Source: Paucilactobacillus vaccinostercus DSM 20634
GTDB taxonomy: Bacteria > Bacillota > Bacilli > Lactobacillales > Lactobacillaceae
DNA: 64,000 bases
Assembly (NCBI RefSeq): GCF_001436295.1
Contig: NZ_AYYY01000014.1
Coordinates: forward strand, 62,001 to 126,000
Direction: 5' to 3'
The notes beneath the pieces are model-generated. The model worked only from the letters and a program-made list of their open reading frames with translations. It made no database searches and was not told the DNA's origin. Within the stretch, counting starts at the first letter, position 1. Each line of letters begins with the position of its first letter. The position numbers and the translations under genes were made by a program. This document shows, in pieces, positions 9,166-17,811 of the stretch.

Positions 9166-10353
9166 CTATTTTAATTCGTCTAAGAAGCTTGTTCCAACCA
9201 CGTTTTTAACGCCAAAGTTATCTAAAATTGTGGCCCCAAAATCAGAGAACGGGCTCCGAATTCCTAATGATTGTCCGACCTGAGTAAAACTTGGTGAATA
9301 AGCCAGCAATGGGACAAACTCACGGGTATGGTCGGTCCCACGGAAACCAGGATCGTTCCCATGATCAGCCGTAATGAGTAACAGATCATCATCTTTCAAA
9401 TTAGCCAACACTTCACCTAACTGTTGATCAAATTCCATTAATGCAGCGCCAAAGCCCTTCGGATTACGGCGGTGACCATACATCGCATCAAAATCGACTA
9501 AATTAGTGAATGAAAAACCGGTAAAATCGTCCTTCATGTTGTTAAAAACGTGATCCATGCCATCATGGTTACTCTCGTTATGGAATCCTCTGGTAATACC
9601 GTGGCCTGAGAAAATATCATTAATCTTCCCAATGCCGATTACCTCGTACCCAGCATCCTGCAGGCGATCCATGTCCGTCTTCCCAGTCGGTTCCAAGGTG
9701 AAGTCCTTCCGGTTCGCAGTTCGAGTAAAGTGATCCTTGTCAGGACCCACATATGGCCGAGCAATAATCCGACCGACCACGTATGGTGGTTCATTCACGA
9801 GACTCCGAGCATAGTCGCAAATCTTGTAGAGTTCAGTTAGTGGAATCACATCTTCGTGGGCCGCAATTTGGAGAACCGAATCCCCTGATGTATACACAAT
9901 CAAGGCACCGGTCTTCATTTGCTCTTCGCCGTAATCGTGGATGACGTCCGTCCCTGAATAAGGCTTATTGACAATCACATCACGCCCAGAAAAGGCTTTG
10001 AGCTTGTCAATAATTTCATCTGGGAATCCGTCTGGGAATAATGCCAACGCGTGCTTGACGGGCAATCCCATCATTTCCCAATGACCATCCATACTATCTT
10101 TACCAGCTGAAACTTCCTGCATCTTACCAAAGTATGCTAATGGCTTTTCTGCTGGTGCGACGCCCTTAATCGGTTGGTCGCGGAGATTGGAAATTCCCAG
10201 TTTTTGTAAATTAGGAATCGCCAATTTTCCATCGTAGAAGTCACCCACGTGGCCGAGGGTATCCGAGCCCACATCGCCAAACTTAGCAGCATCGGGCGCT
10301 GCCCCCGTTCCAACTGAATCCAACACGATTCCAAAGATGCGTTTGTATTTCAT
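9166..10353 (-). CDS. deoB: Phosphopentomutase
   Basis: Isomerises (deoxy)ribose-1-phosphate to the 5-phosphate, linking nucleoside phosphorylases to DeoC. It belongs to the alkaline phosphatase superfamily. Metal-site segments seen: [15 protein letters not shown] at the N-terminus, [13 protein letters not shown], and the C-terminal [23 protein letters not shown]-type metal-binding region. Its 395 residues match the family. AAAGGGAGTG precedes ATG 10353. Confidence 0.96.
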   Translation of the reverse strand: MKYKRIFGIVLDSVGTGAAPDAAKFGDVGSDTLGHVGDFYDGKLAIPNLQKLGISNLRDQPIKGVAPAEKPLAYFGKMQEVSAGKDSMDGHWEMMGLPVKHALALFPDGFPDEIIDKLKAFSGRDVIVNKPYSGTDVIHDYGEEQMKTGALIVYTSGDSVLQIAAHEDVIPLTELYKICDYARSLVNEPPYVVGRIIARPYVGPDKDHFTRTANRKDFTLEPTGKTDMDRLQDAGYEVIGIGKINDIFSGHGITRGFHNESNHDGMDHVFNNMKDDFTGFSFTNLVDFDAMYGHRRNPKGFGAALMEFDQQLGEVLANLKDDDLLLITADHGNDPGFRGTDHTREFVPLLAYSPSFTQVGQSLGIRSPFSDFGATILDNFGVKNVVGTSFLDELK

Positions 10354-10374
10354 GCTATTCCACTCCCTTTAATT

Positions 10375-11046
10375 CTATTGCTCGTTATCCTTTAAAATGG
10401 CGACACTGGCACTCACCCCTAGGCGAGTCGCACCGGCATTAATCATGGCGTAGGCATCCTCAGCACTATGGATGCCGCCAGACGCTTTGACACCTAAATC
10501 GGGTCCGACAGTTTCACGCATTAACTTCACGTCCGCTGCCTTGGCTCCCGCCGTTGAGAACCCAGTCGATGTTTTAACAAAGTCCGTCCCGGCCTTTTGA
10601 GAGAGTTCACACGCCCGTACTTTTTCTTCATCCGTTAATAAAGCGGTTTCAATTATCACTTTCAAAATAGCATGTTTCGCATGAGCCGCATCCGCCACAG
10701 CCTTAATGTCCGCTTCAACAGCGGCATCATGATGCTGCTTTAATTCACCGATATTAATCACCATATCGACTTCAACAGCCCCATTGTCAATTGCTTCTTG
10801 TGCCTCAAAAACCTTGGTTGCCGTCGTCGTGGCCCCCAGTGGGAATCCAATGACCGTGCAAACATTGACGTCGGTATCCTTCAGTACTTGAGTTGCGAGC
10901 GGGACCCAGTAAGGATTAATGCAGATTGAGGCAGTATGATACTGCTTCGCCTCGGCCAGTGTTTGCTCAACTTGTTCCTGAGTGGCATCGGCCTTTAAAA
11001 GAGTATGATCCATATATTTTGCGAGTTCTGCGTTCGAAAGCTTCAT
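10375..11046 (-). CDS. deoC: Deoxyribose-phosphate aldolase
   Basis: Splits deoxyribose-5-phosphate to acetaldehyde and glyceraldehyde-3-phosphate. TIM-barrel motifs: [11 protein letters not shown] at the N-terminus, [25 protein letters not shown] and [14 protein letters not shown], where the Lys forms the Schiff base. The start used is ATG 11046 ([15 protein letters not shown]), after GAAAGGGG; a longer frame from 11097 has no ribosome binding site. First gene of the operon, so its promoter probably drives all five. The product acetaldehyde can serve as an electron acceptor in heterofermenters. Confidence 0.95.
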   Translation of the reverse strand: MKLSNAELAKYMDHTLLKADATQEQVEQTLAEAKQYHTASICINPYWVPLATQVLKDTDVNVCTVIGFPLGATTTATKVFEAQEAIDNGAVEVDMVINIGELKQHHDAAVEADIKAVADAAHAKHAILKVIIETALLTDEEKVRACELSQKAGTDFVKTSTGFSTAGAKAADVKLMRETVGPDLGVKASGGIHSAEDAYAMINAGATRLGVSASVAILKDNEQ

Positions 11047-11077
11047 TTGTGAAACCCCTTTCATATTTGATAGATCA

Positions 11078-11160
11078 AGCTTAACAGGAATCTGCACATT
11101 TGTAAACTAATAAAATGAAATTTTGTAAAAATAAACATTTAGTTATCTATTCAATAACTA
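11078..11160 (-). promoter_or_regulatory. deo operon promoter and candidate operator
   Basis: On the minus strand, TTTACA (11101-11106), a 17-nt spacer and TAAGCT (11078-11083) make a moderate promoter. Upstream, 11140-11160 holds a perfect 7-bp dyad TAGTTAT-N7-ATAACTA, whose centre on the minus strand includes TTGAAT, reminiscent of the ATTGAA half-sites of B. subtilis DeoR. Operator role is inferred. Confidence 0.5.
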
Positions 11161-11161
11161 A

Positions 11162-11206
11162 AAATAGCGTAACTAGATTCCATAACAGAACCTAATTACG
11201 CTATTT
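11162..11206 (-). terminator. Terminator of the GNAT gene
   Basis: Arms AAATAGCGTAA and TTACGCTATTT with an inner AGGTTC/GAATCT helix; the minus strand continues with T residues. It insulates the GNAT gene from the deo promoter. Confidence 0.7.
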
Positions 11207-11217
11207 AAACATTATCG

Positions 11218-11808
11218 TTAGTGAACTAAAATCTGACGATCGCTGTCCATCTGTAAGTGACGGTAGTGGTGATCACCAATCATAATTTTACCGGCATCTT
11301 CAAACCCTAGCCGGCGGTATAAACGCTCAGCACCCGGATTAGTGAAGTCAACATTGAGGCCCAACATGTCATATCCCAGTTCATGGGCGTGTTGGGCAAT
11401 CGCATCGATGAGGCGCGTGGCAATCCCATAGCCACGATAGTTAGCGTCAACGGCAAGCGAGTCGAGATAAAATTCATCATCAAACGATTCCGGATCGGCA
11501 AAAAAATCCACGTCCCTGATGGACGGAATACTTTGCGCAGCCTGTGCGTACACACGGTTGACGGCTGTTTCGTTCGTATCCGGATATCCAAACGCCATCC
11601 CCACCACTTGGCCGTCAACTTCGGCCACCAGGGTGGTTGCAACATATCCTAATAGCGCCCGGCGTTTATAGGCGTTTTCGATCATTCGCTGGGGGTCCTC
11701 GTCAGGAACTGACTCGAACTCTTCTAATTCCATCTCATCATAAATCAAAGACATCAGCGGCACTATCTGGCCGGCATCGTCCGGCTCAGCTTTACGAATT
11801 GTTAAAAT
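11218..11808 (-). CDS. GNAT acetyltransferase with a probable AUU start
   Basis: An acyl-CoA-dependent N-acetyltransferase of unknown substrate. The acetyl-CoA loop is DANYRGYGIATRLIDA, followed by DMLGLNVDFTNPGAERLYRRLGF, the usual C-terminal GNAT signature. The first conventional in-frame start (GTG at 11763) has no ribosome binding site and would remove the first beta strand. Fifteen codons upstream, ATT at 11806-11808 sits 7 nt after a perfect GGAGG and yields the typical opening M-LTIRKAEPDDAGQIVPLM. I therefore extend the gene to AUU; this is inference. About 196 residues. Confidence 0.75.
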   Translation of the reverse strand: MLTIRKAEPDDAGQIVPLMSLIYDEMELEEFESVPDEDPQRMIENAYKRRALLGYVATTLVAEVDGQVVGMAFGYPDTNETAVNRVYAQAAQSIPSIRDVDFFADPESFDDEFYLDSLAVDANYRGYGIATRLIDAIAQHAHELGYDMLGLNVDFTNPGAERLYRRLGFEDAGKIMIGDHHYRHLQMDSDRQILVH

Positions 11809-11953
11809 AAATATCCCTCCAAATTTGAGTTGATATTATATTAGCATAAACAAGACCGGATGTGGAGTGAAACGGAAAGGTCTGACGCACAAACAGCCAC
11901 CAACTCGTCAGGATATACCGTGGTGCAATACAATTTGACACATTAACCCCAAC

Positions 11954-11983
11954 AAAAAACGGTAACCCTCGGCTACCGTTCTT
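11954..11983 (-). terminator. Terminator of the Usp gene
   Basis: On the minus strand AACGGTAGCC and GGTTACCGTT form a 10-bp stem (one G-T pair), followed by TTTTT. Confidence 0.9.
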
Positions 11984-12007
11984 TATATTCTGATAATCAC
12001 TTATTGC

Positions 12008-12481
12008 TTATTTATCAACCTGTTCGTTTTGAACTGAGGTCCGAACGACTAACACATCTACAATCGCATTGCGGTTAACAAATGACGTTACTGACCCCAT
12101 CACAGCCCGTTGCATGGCTGAAAGTCCGCTAGCCCCCATCATGATCAAATCAACCTGGTGATCTTTAGGAAAATCATAGGCAATCACGGTTTTAGGGTTG
12201 CCCAAACGGATATGGATATCTACATCGGTAAAGCTATCCGTCGATCGCAAGTGGTTGACTAACTTGCTTAAATATTCTTTCGATTCATTAACCAGCTGAT
12301 ATGTGATGCTGCCATCTGACATACCAGCATAGTTATAGGTGACTGCCCTGGTATCTAGCACATTTAATAAATCAATGTGGGCATGGTTACGCTTTGCCAC
12401 CGCAACCGCCTTTTCTAAAGCTAATTTTGCTTCCTTAGAACCGTCTACCGGCACTAAAATGTTTTTGTATACTTGATCCAT
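12008..12481 (-). CDS. Universal stress protein (UspA family)
   Basis: A 157-residue single-domain Usp protein. N-terminal strand NILVPVDGSKEAKLALEKAV is followed by the C-terminal ATP-binding type motif MGASGLSAMQRAVMGSVTSFV (G-2x-G-9x-GS). Such proteins bind ATP and respond to stress; the precise role is unknown. ATG 12481 (MDQVYK) is used with AAGGGATGA upstream; a TTG at 12487 is an alternative two codons earlier. Monocistronic, with its own terminator and a cre-like site over its promoter. Confidence 0.85.
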   Translation of the reverse strand: MDQVYKNILVPVDGSKEAKLALEKAVAVAKRNHAHIDLLNVLDTRAVTYNYAGMSDGSITYQLVNESKEYLSKLVNHLRSTDSFTDVDIHIRLGNPKTVIAYDFPKDHQVDLIMMGASGLSAMQRAVMGSVTSFVNRNAIVDVLVVRTSVQNEQVDK

Positions 12482-12516
12482 AAGCAATCATCCCTTCAAT
12501 ATATATCCGTTTGTTG

Positions 12517-12545
12517 ATTATATTGTACCATAAATGCGCTTACAT
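12517..12545 (-). promoter_or_regulatory. Usp promoter with cre-like site
   Basis: Minus-strand TATAAT (12517-12522) overlaps TACAAT (12522-12527). The -35 region is covered by ATGTAAGCGCATTTAT (12530-12545), which has one mismatch to the cre consensus WTGNAANCGNWNNCAW. CcpA control is inferred. Confidence 0.45.
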
Positions 12546-12555
12546 CACACTACTT

Positions 12556-13203
12556 TTATAAGTCATTTATTGCATTTTTGATTAATTTCTCACCACTAAT
12601 GACGTTGAAGGTCCGTTTGACGGTCCGCGGGTTTTCCAACGTATCCGCGATAACCGTTGCTACATCAGCTCTCGCGATCTTTCCGGCAACGTCTTGATCG
12701 GTATCAAGTTGAACTTTATCAATCGGCTGGTCATTGGTGAGGCCCCCCGGTCGAATAATCGTATACGCTAAATTCGTATGGTGGCGAAGCCATTCGTCTG
12801 CATAGTATTTAGCGGCGTAGTACGGCTTCATTGCACCCAACCACTTACTTCGATCGTCGGTATATAGGGCACTCACAATGATAAACCGCGCAACCCCCGC
12901 CGCTTCAGTGGCCTGCATACTTTTAATAGCGCCATCCAGATCAACCAACATCGTCTTATCAGCACCAGTTTGCCCACCGGAACCGGCCGTAAAGATGACG
13001 GCATCCATTCCCTTTAGCGGGGTGGCGAGCGTTGCTGGCAAAGCTTCTAAATCAAACGCCACAGGGGTGATTCCTGTCGTTTTATCTAACTGGGTCACAT
13101 CGCGTACCCCGGCAAATACTTGGTGACCGCGAGCAGCTAATAACTTGATAAGGTGCTGACCAATTTGACCATGGGCACCAATTACAAATACTTTGATAAT
13201 CAT
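12556..13203 (-). CDS. NAD(P)-binding oxidoreductase, atypical SDR
   Basis: A 215-residue NAD(P)H-binding protein of the YwnB/BVR-B-like atypical short-chain dehydrogenase group. The N-terminal Rossmann motif is VFVIGAHGQIGQHLIKLL, with AVIFTAGSGGQTGADKT in the middle and the YYAAKYYADEWLR helix; IIRPGGLTND is the family signature. Substrate unknown; a redox or quinone-related role is common. The ATG at 13203 lies only 2 nt after AAAAAGGAG, unusually close, so initiation may occur at the ATT/ATC codons just downstream. Confidence 0.75.
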   Translation of the reverse strand: MIIKVFVIGAHGQIGQHLIKLLAARGHQVFAGVRDVTQLDKTTGITPVAFDLEALPATLATPLKGMDAVIFTAGSGGQTGADKTMLVDLDGAIKSMQATEAAGVARFIIVSALYTDDRSKWLGAMKPYYAAKYYADEWLRHHTNLAYTIIRPGGLTNDQPIDKVQLDTDQDVAGKIARADVATVIADTLENPRTVKRTFNVISGEKLIKNAINDL

Positions 13204-13354
13204 CACTCCTTTTTTATTGTTACTTATTATAGAGAAGTTTGACTGAAATACCAGTTAGAACCCTTCAAGAATCCTCCATCAGCATTGTATCGCACCACAT
13301 TCGGGTTTATAATTTTTGCAATCACTTATGCAATCACTTAAAGGAAGTGTTCTC

Positions 13355-13876
13355 ATGACCATCCCCTATATTCGACTGGCCCGGCCAACTGATGTGCCCG
13401 CCATCATGCCAATCATCGAAAGTGCCCGTCAACTGCTAGCGTAACAGGGCATTCCTCAGTGGCAAGATGGTCACCCTAATCAAGCGACCATTCAGGCTGA
13501 TATTGTCCAACAAATCGGCTACGTTCTCGTTGTCGATCAACAACTTGCGGGCTACACCGCTCTCTTACAAACACCCGACCCGAACTACCAGCCAATCGAT
13601 GGTGCGTGGGGCCGCTATACTACACCAGAACACTATGCAACCTTGCACCGGGTTGCTATCAGTGCCCAATTTCGTGGGCACCATTTGGGCCGCCTGTTCA
13701 TCTCTAATCTCGTAACTCGCGCCTATGAACTGGGCTTTCGCGACCTTCGAATCGACACCCACCAGCAAAACCATACCATGCAACACCTCATCAAATCGAC
13801 TGGATTTAAATACCGTGGGATCATCACGATTCAACGCGACGGATCACCACGGCTAGCCTACCAGTTACTATATTAA
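13355..13876 (+). pseudogene. GNAT acetyltransferase interrupted by an in-frame TAA
   Basis: Starting at ATG 13355 (AAAGGAAGTG upstream), the frame reads as a GNAT protein for 173 codons except for a TAA at 13442-13444 (codon 30), where CAA or another sense codon is expected. Downstream sequence keeps the family motifs: LHRVAISAQFRGHHLGRLFI (acetyl-CoA loop), LGFRDLRIDTHQQNHTMQHL and SGFKYRGII. No frameshift is seen. A restart at an internal ATG would give only a C-terminal fragment. It overlaps the end of the convergent MarR gene by 9 nt. Either a recent pseudogene or a sequencing error. Confidence 0.85.
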
Positions 13877-14353
13877 ATTCTTATGCTTGTTTTTTTCGAA
13901 CAACTGGTCATTATCCTTGACCATAATTTCATCAGTAAAGTCATTAATAAATTTGAGCGTGTGGGCTAATTTATCGGCCCCAAAAACATTTAACGTACTT
14001 TGGGCCTTCTTGAGGCCCTCTTTAAATAGGGTATCTTCTACTTGACGCCCCTGCGTCGTGAGTTTTAAAATCCGCCGCCGTCGATCATCTAAGTCAGTCT
14101 GTTGCGCCACGTAATTGGCGGCCAGTAACCCGCTAATCTGCCGTGAAATTGCCGATCGTGATACTTGGTGCGCCTTTGACAACTCCATCAAGGTAATATT
14201 ATCGTGGGCCTGATTAATTTCATGCATAATCAGGAACTGGTCAAACGAAACCCCGTACTTTTCCGCCGGAGCCGATAGAAAATCCTGTAAGTATTTCAAC
14301 GAAAATAAATATGAATTAATAAATGCATCGAATAATTGGCGCTCGTCTTCCAT
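13868..14353 (-). CDS. MarR-family transcriptional regulator
   Basis: A 161-residue winged-helix protein. The DNA-binding part spans about residues 50-115: ITLMELSKAHQVSRSAISRQI, then the wing containing DLDDRRRRILKLTTQG, the standard MarR D-x-R-D/R-R signature. AGGAGG precedes ATG 14353. It is divergent from the C26 peptidase gene, with a dyad in its own promoter. The target could be itself and that peptidase; ligand unknown. Confidence 0.9.
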   Translation of the reverse strand: MEDERQLFDAFINSYLFSLKYLQDFLSAPAEKYGVSFDQFLIMHEINQAHDNITLMELSKAHQVSRSAISRQISGLLAANYVAQQTDLDDRRRRILKLTTQGRQVEDTLFKEGLKKAQSTLNVFGADKLAHTLKFINDFTDEIMVKDNDQLFEKNKHKNLI

Positions 14354-14391
14354 TAAATGACCTCCTACAGCAAAATGTTCACTAGCGCAAT

Positions 14392-14435
14392 AGTTAACCC
14401 TTATTAACTTTACTAAGAGATGGATTTGTAATCAA
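14392..14435 (-). promoter_or_regulatory. marR promoter with candidate operator dyad
   Basis: Minus-strand TTGATT (14430-14435), 17-nt spacer and TAAAGT (14407-14412). AGTTAA-N6-TTAACT (14392-14409), an 18-bp dyad of MarR-operator size, overlaps the -10, consistent with autorepression. Confidence 0.5.
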
Positions 14436-14516
14436 GTCTTAATTCAAAATAATCCCGCTCAAGTTAATAATCAAAAGTTCACGGTGGGCTTTATATCACT
14501 TGTAGTTCTGATTTGG

Positions 14517-14545
14517 TTGACATCCTTAGCAATTTAGCATACAAT
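14517..14545 (+). promoter_or_regulatory. Strong promoter of the C26 peptidase gene
   Basis: Perfect TTGACA (14517-14522), 17-nt spacer and TACAAT (14540-14545), about 66 nt before the start codon. Confidence 0.75.
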
Positions 14546-14611
14546 TCTTGCAATTTAAAAGTTTACATATCACACCGTTACCAATCACACAACTCTTAGG
14601 GGGATCACATA

Positions 14612-15361
14612 TTGAAACCAAGAATCGCTTTGCCCGCTGATACATTCACTGAGGCAACTAATATCATCAACCAGCGAAACGCTGAATTTGCCCCTTATCA
14701 GGCAATTCAGGCCATTACTAAATCGGGCGGTATTCCGATCATTCTGCCAACCATTGATCCAGCCGATGCTCCCGCATACATCGATTTATTTGACGGCCTC
14801 CTGATGCTGGGCGGCTTTGACGTCGATCCAACATTCTTTAACGAAGAACCGCATTATGAGCTGGGGGAAACTTACCGAAAACGCGATATGTTTGAAATTG
14901 CCCTTCTAAAAGCTGCAATTGATGCTGGTAAGGCCGTCATGGGGATTTGTCGGGGGATGCAGGTCATTAATGTCGCCCTTGGTGGCACGTTATACCAGGA
15001 CCTGTCTGAAGACCCTCAGGCGCGACTTAAGCATAGTCAGCTTGCACCCGGTAATTTACCGACCCATCACGTAACCGTCCAAGATGATAGCCTACTCTCC
15101 ACGCTGATCAGTAAGCGCAGCTACGTCAACTCCCGCCATCACCAGGCCATCCATGAACTGGCGAGTTCCCTCCACACGGTCGCCACGGCCGATGACGGTG
15201 TCGTGGAAGCCATCGAGTCGAAAAAAAACAACCAAGTTTTGGCGGTGCAATGGCATCCTGAAAACATGTACAAGCATAATAAGGAGTCTCAAGCGCTTTT
15301 CGCTAATTTTATCCAGAGAAGTAACGACGTCAAAACACAGTCGCAATTTCGAACAGCTTAA
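14612..15361 (+). CDS. Gamma-glutamyl-gamma-aminobutyrate hydrolase-like (peptidase C26)
   Basis: A class I glutamine amidotransferase-fold hydrolase related to PuuD; 249 residues. Nucleophile motif GICRGMQVINVALGG (Cys), catalytic His-Pro-Glu in VQWHPENMY; the LMLGGFDVDPTFF segment is typical. Likely cleaves gamma-glutamyl compounds, substrate not proven. TTG start at 14612 after AGGGGGAT. An Lrp/AsnC regulator follows 93 nt downstream and may be linked functionally. Confidence 0.85.
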   Translation: MKPRIALPADTFTEATNIINQRNAEFAPYQAIQAITKSGGIPIILPTIDPADAPAYIDLFDGLLMLGGFDVDPTFFNEEPHYELGETYRKRDMFEIALLKAAIDAGKAVMGICRGMQVINVALGGTLYQDLSEDPQARLKHSQLAPGNLPTHHVTVQDDSLLSTLISKRSYVNSRHHQAIHELASSLHTVATADDGVVEAIESKKNNQVLAVQWHPENMYKHNKESQALFANFIQRSNDVKTQSQFRTA

Positions 15362-15454
15362 GAATGTTAATCAGATCAGCTCTCATAACCCCGATCCGGT
15401 TTGTTTTATTTCATAATAATGGTAAAATAGCTTTTAATTTAAAGGAGTGATCGC

Positions 15455-15940
15455 ATGGACCAAATTGATCGTAAAATTTTAAACCTGTTGCAAGAAAATG
15501 CTCGGATTTCATTAAAGACCATTTCTGAACACTGTTTCATTTCCTCCCCCGCCATCGCAGCACGGATCAATCGCCTCGAAAAACAAGGCGTGATTGCGAA
15601 CTACCAAACGACGATAAATTACGAAAAGTTGGATTACCATGTCAAAGCCTTTATCCGTCTCCAACTCGACCCGACGCAAAAAAAAGACTTCTATCCTTAT
15701 GTTCGTTCCATCCCCAACGTCTTGGAATGTAACTGCGTCACGGGTGATTACTCTGAACTCTTAGAAGTGGTGTTTGAATCCACTGCCGCCCTTGATGAAT
15801 TCGTGAATGGCCTGCAGAGTTCCTTTGGTAAGACCAGCACACAAATCGTCTTTTCCACGAGCGTCAATCGGCGTGGCTTAAAGCTTGGTGACGACGCCAC
15901 CGCTAATACCCCTGAAATTGAAAAGAACGCTGCTAAATAG
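15455..15940 (+). CDS. Lrp/AsnC-family transcriptional regulator
   Basis: A 161-residue protein. N-terminal HTH (MDQIDRKILNLLQENARIS, then FISSPAIAARINRLEKQGVI) is followed by a RAM/AsnC ligand domain (ECNCVTGDYSELLEVVF). Such proteins sense amino acids and form octamers. ATG 15455 follows AAAGGAGTGATCGC. The C-terminal 20 residues are polar and probably unstructured. A perfect-type terminator follows. Confidence 0.92.
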   Translation: MDQIDRKILNLLQENARISLKTISEHCFISSPAIAARINRLEKQGVIANYQTTINYEKLDYHVKAFIRLQLDPTQKKDFYPYVRSIPNVLECNCVTGDYSELLEVVFESTAALDEFVNGLQSSFGKTSTQIVFSTSVNRRGLKLGDDATANTPEIEKNAAK

Positions 15941-15947
15941 TTGCAGT

Positions 15948-15981
15948 AAAAAAGCCCCACGAAATTTCGTGAGGCTTTTTT
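15948..15981. terminator. Bidirectional terminator between lrp and pepF
   Basis: Arms AAAAAAGCCCCACGAAA / TTTCGTGAGGCTTTTTT (one mismatch), T-run on both strands; serves two convergent genes. Confidence 0.95.
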
Positions 15982-15984
15982 CTT

Positions 15985-17796
15985 TTACTTTAATAGCAGG
16001 GATTCAATCTGATCCAACCGTTGTTCAAAGACCTTGAAGGCCTCCTTCAAATACTGGTCGGTCGTCACATCGATACCGGCGTGCTTCAAGATATTCACTG
16101 GATAGTCCGAGCCACCGGCCTCTAGAAAGCTAAAGTAGTTTTCTAATGCGTGGTCCTCATGTTGCCAGACTCGCTGCGACAATGCCGTTGACACCGCTTG
16201 GGAGGTCGCATATTGATAGACGTAGTAGTTCATATAGAAGTGCGGAACATACGCCCAGCTCTGCGTTCTCGTCCCGGTTTCGGTGACTGATGGGCCATAG
16301 TACTTATTGACCAAATCACCACTAATCTGATCCAGGTAATCGGCAGTCAGCGTGGTGCCCGCCTGCTGCGCTTGGTAGGCTTGATGCTCGAACTCAGCAA
16401 ACTGGGTCTGCCGATAAATCGTACCAATGAAACCAGTAATATATTGTTCTAAAATAAAGATCAATTTTTGCCGATCATCTTGATACTTCTCTAACAAATA
16501 GTCCGTCAAAATATTTTCGTTAAAGGTCGATGCCACTTCCGCCAGAAAAATGGGGGCATCGGCATATTCAGATGGTTGTGCCTGCGATGAAAAATAGCTA
16601 TGCATGGCGTGACCAGATTCATGCGCCAAAACCGACGTACTATACAGCTTATCGGTCCAGTTCAGTAGAATAAACGGGTTCGCATCATAAACGCTAATTT
16701 GGTAGCCGCCAGACCGCTTGCCTTTATTTTCGGCCGCATCAATCCAGCGATGGTCAAATTCCTGCTTGAGCCCCGCCGTATAGCGTGGTCCGAGCACACT
16801 CAACGCATCCAAGGTCATTTGCTTGCCTTCCTCAAAGGTGGTCTTCAGCATATCCGAACCGGCCAACGGAACGTTCAAATCGTACTTGTACATCGTATCT
16901 AAGCCGAGAACCCGCTTTTTTAGTGCGTACCACCGGTGAGCCAATGATAGATGGTCATTAACGCTTTTAACTAACGTATCATAAACGCTCTCATCGATGT
17001 GATTACCTGACATCGCCGCTTGACGGGCACTGTCATAATGCCGAATTTGCGCCTGCATGTTCTGTGAATCAACAAAACTATTAAATGTTTGGGCAAAGGT
17101 ATTTCGTAACTTTTGGTATGGTTTTTCGTAAGCTAACGTTGCTTCCTTACGAACCTCACGGATTTGCGATTCGGTAAACTGACTCCGATTACCATGCGTC
17201 AACTGAACGAGTTTGCCATCGTCATTGTGGACCTGTCCGAAATCAAGATCCGCGTCATTGAGCGTGTTGTAAATTTCTTCAGAGGCGTCCAGTGACTTTT
17301 GCGCCCGACTCAGTAGTTTTTCTTCAACATCCGAAAGGACATGGGCCCGTTGACTCCGCAACTTTTTCAGTAAAAATTCAAATTCAGCCAGTTGGGGTTC
17401 AGCTTGTTGAAACTGTGCCAGCTGTTCATCGCTAATGGCTACAATTTCAGGTTCCAAAAACGCCATCTGGGCCCCCAGTTTACTGAGGGTGTTCGCAGCC
17501 TCCCCAAACACACTTACGGCCGCCGTATCCGTTGTATCGCTATCCCGGCGCATAAATGCGTAGACATATTCACGTTCCAGTTGCTCGTCAATTTGTTTTT
17601 CCGCTTGAAGCGCATTAAGCAGGTTCTGGGCGCTTTTTCCGACCTGCCCTTCTAGCTTCACAAAGTCGGTCACTAAGGCAACCGTTTGCTTTAAAGCGGC
17701 TCTCATTTCATCATCCGAATCAAATAGCAGGGTTAAGTCCCACTTCAACTCATCAGCAACTTCACTACGGTTTGGTAATTGTTTTGTCTCAGCCAA
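15985..17796 (-). CDS. pepF: Oligoendopeptidase F
   Basis: Cytosolic M3-family zinc metallopeptidase cutting oligopeptides of roughly 7-17 residues. The zinc motif HESGH is in VLAHESGHAMHSYF (about residue 390), with the downstream Glu ligand in FLAEVASTFNENIL. The 603-residue length is normal. The start is TTG 17796 (MAETKQLPNR), after AAAGGAT with about 10-nt spacing. It sits 15 nt downstream of the glutamate/aspartate symporter gene on the same strand, so both may share a transcript. Confidence 0.95.
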   Translation of the reverse strand: MAETKQLPNRSEVADELKWDLTLLFDSDDEMRAALKQTVALVTDFVKLEGQVGKSAQNLLNALQAEKQIDEQLEREYVYAFMRRDSDTTDTAAVSVFGEAANTLSKLGAQMAFLEPEIVAISDEQLAQFQQAEPQLAEFEFLLKKLRSQRAHVLSDVEEKLLSRAQKSLDASEEIYNTLNDADLDFGQVHNDDGKLVQLTHGNRSQFTESQIREVRKEATLAYEKPYQKLRNTFAQTFNSFVDSQNMQAQIRHYDSARQAAMSGNHIDESVYDTLVKSVNDHLSLAHRWYALKKRVLGLDTMYKYDLNVPLAGSDMLKTTFEEGKQMTLDALSVLGPRYTAGLKQEFDHRWIDAAENKGKRSGGYQISVYDANPFILLNWTDKLYSTSVLAHESGHAMHSYFSSQAQPSEYADAPIFLAEVASTFNENILTDYLLEKYQDDRQKLIFILEQYITGFIGTIYRQTQFAEFEHQAYQAQQAGTTLTADYLDQISGDLVNKYYGPSVTETGTRTQSWAYVPHFYMNYYVYQYATSQAVSTALSQRVWQHEDHALENYFSFLEAGGSDYPVNILKHAGIDVTTDQYLKEAFKVFEQRLDQIESLLLK

Positions 17797-17811
17797 TCCA
17801 GATCAATCCTT

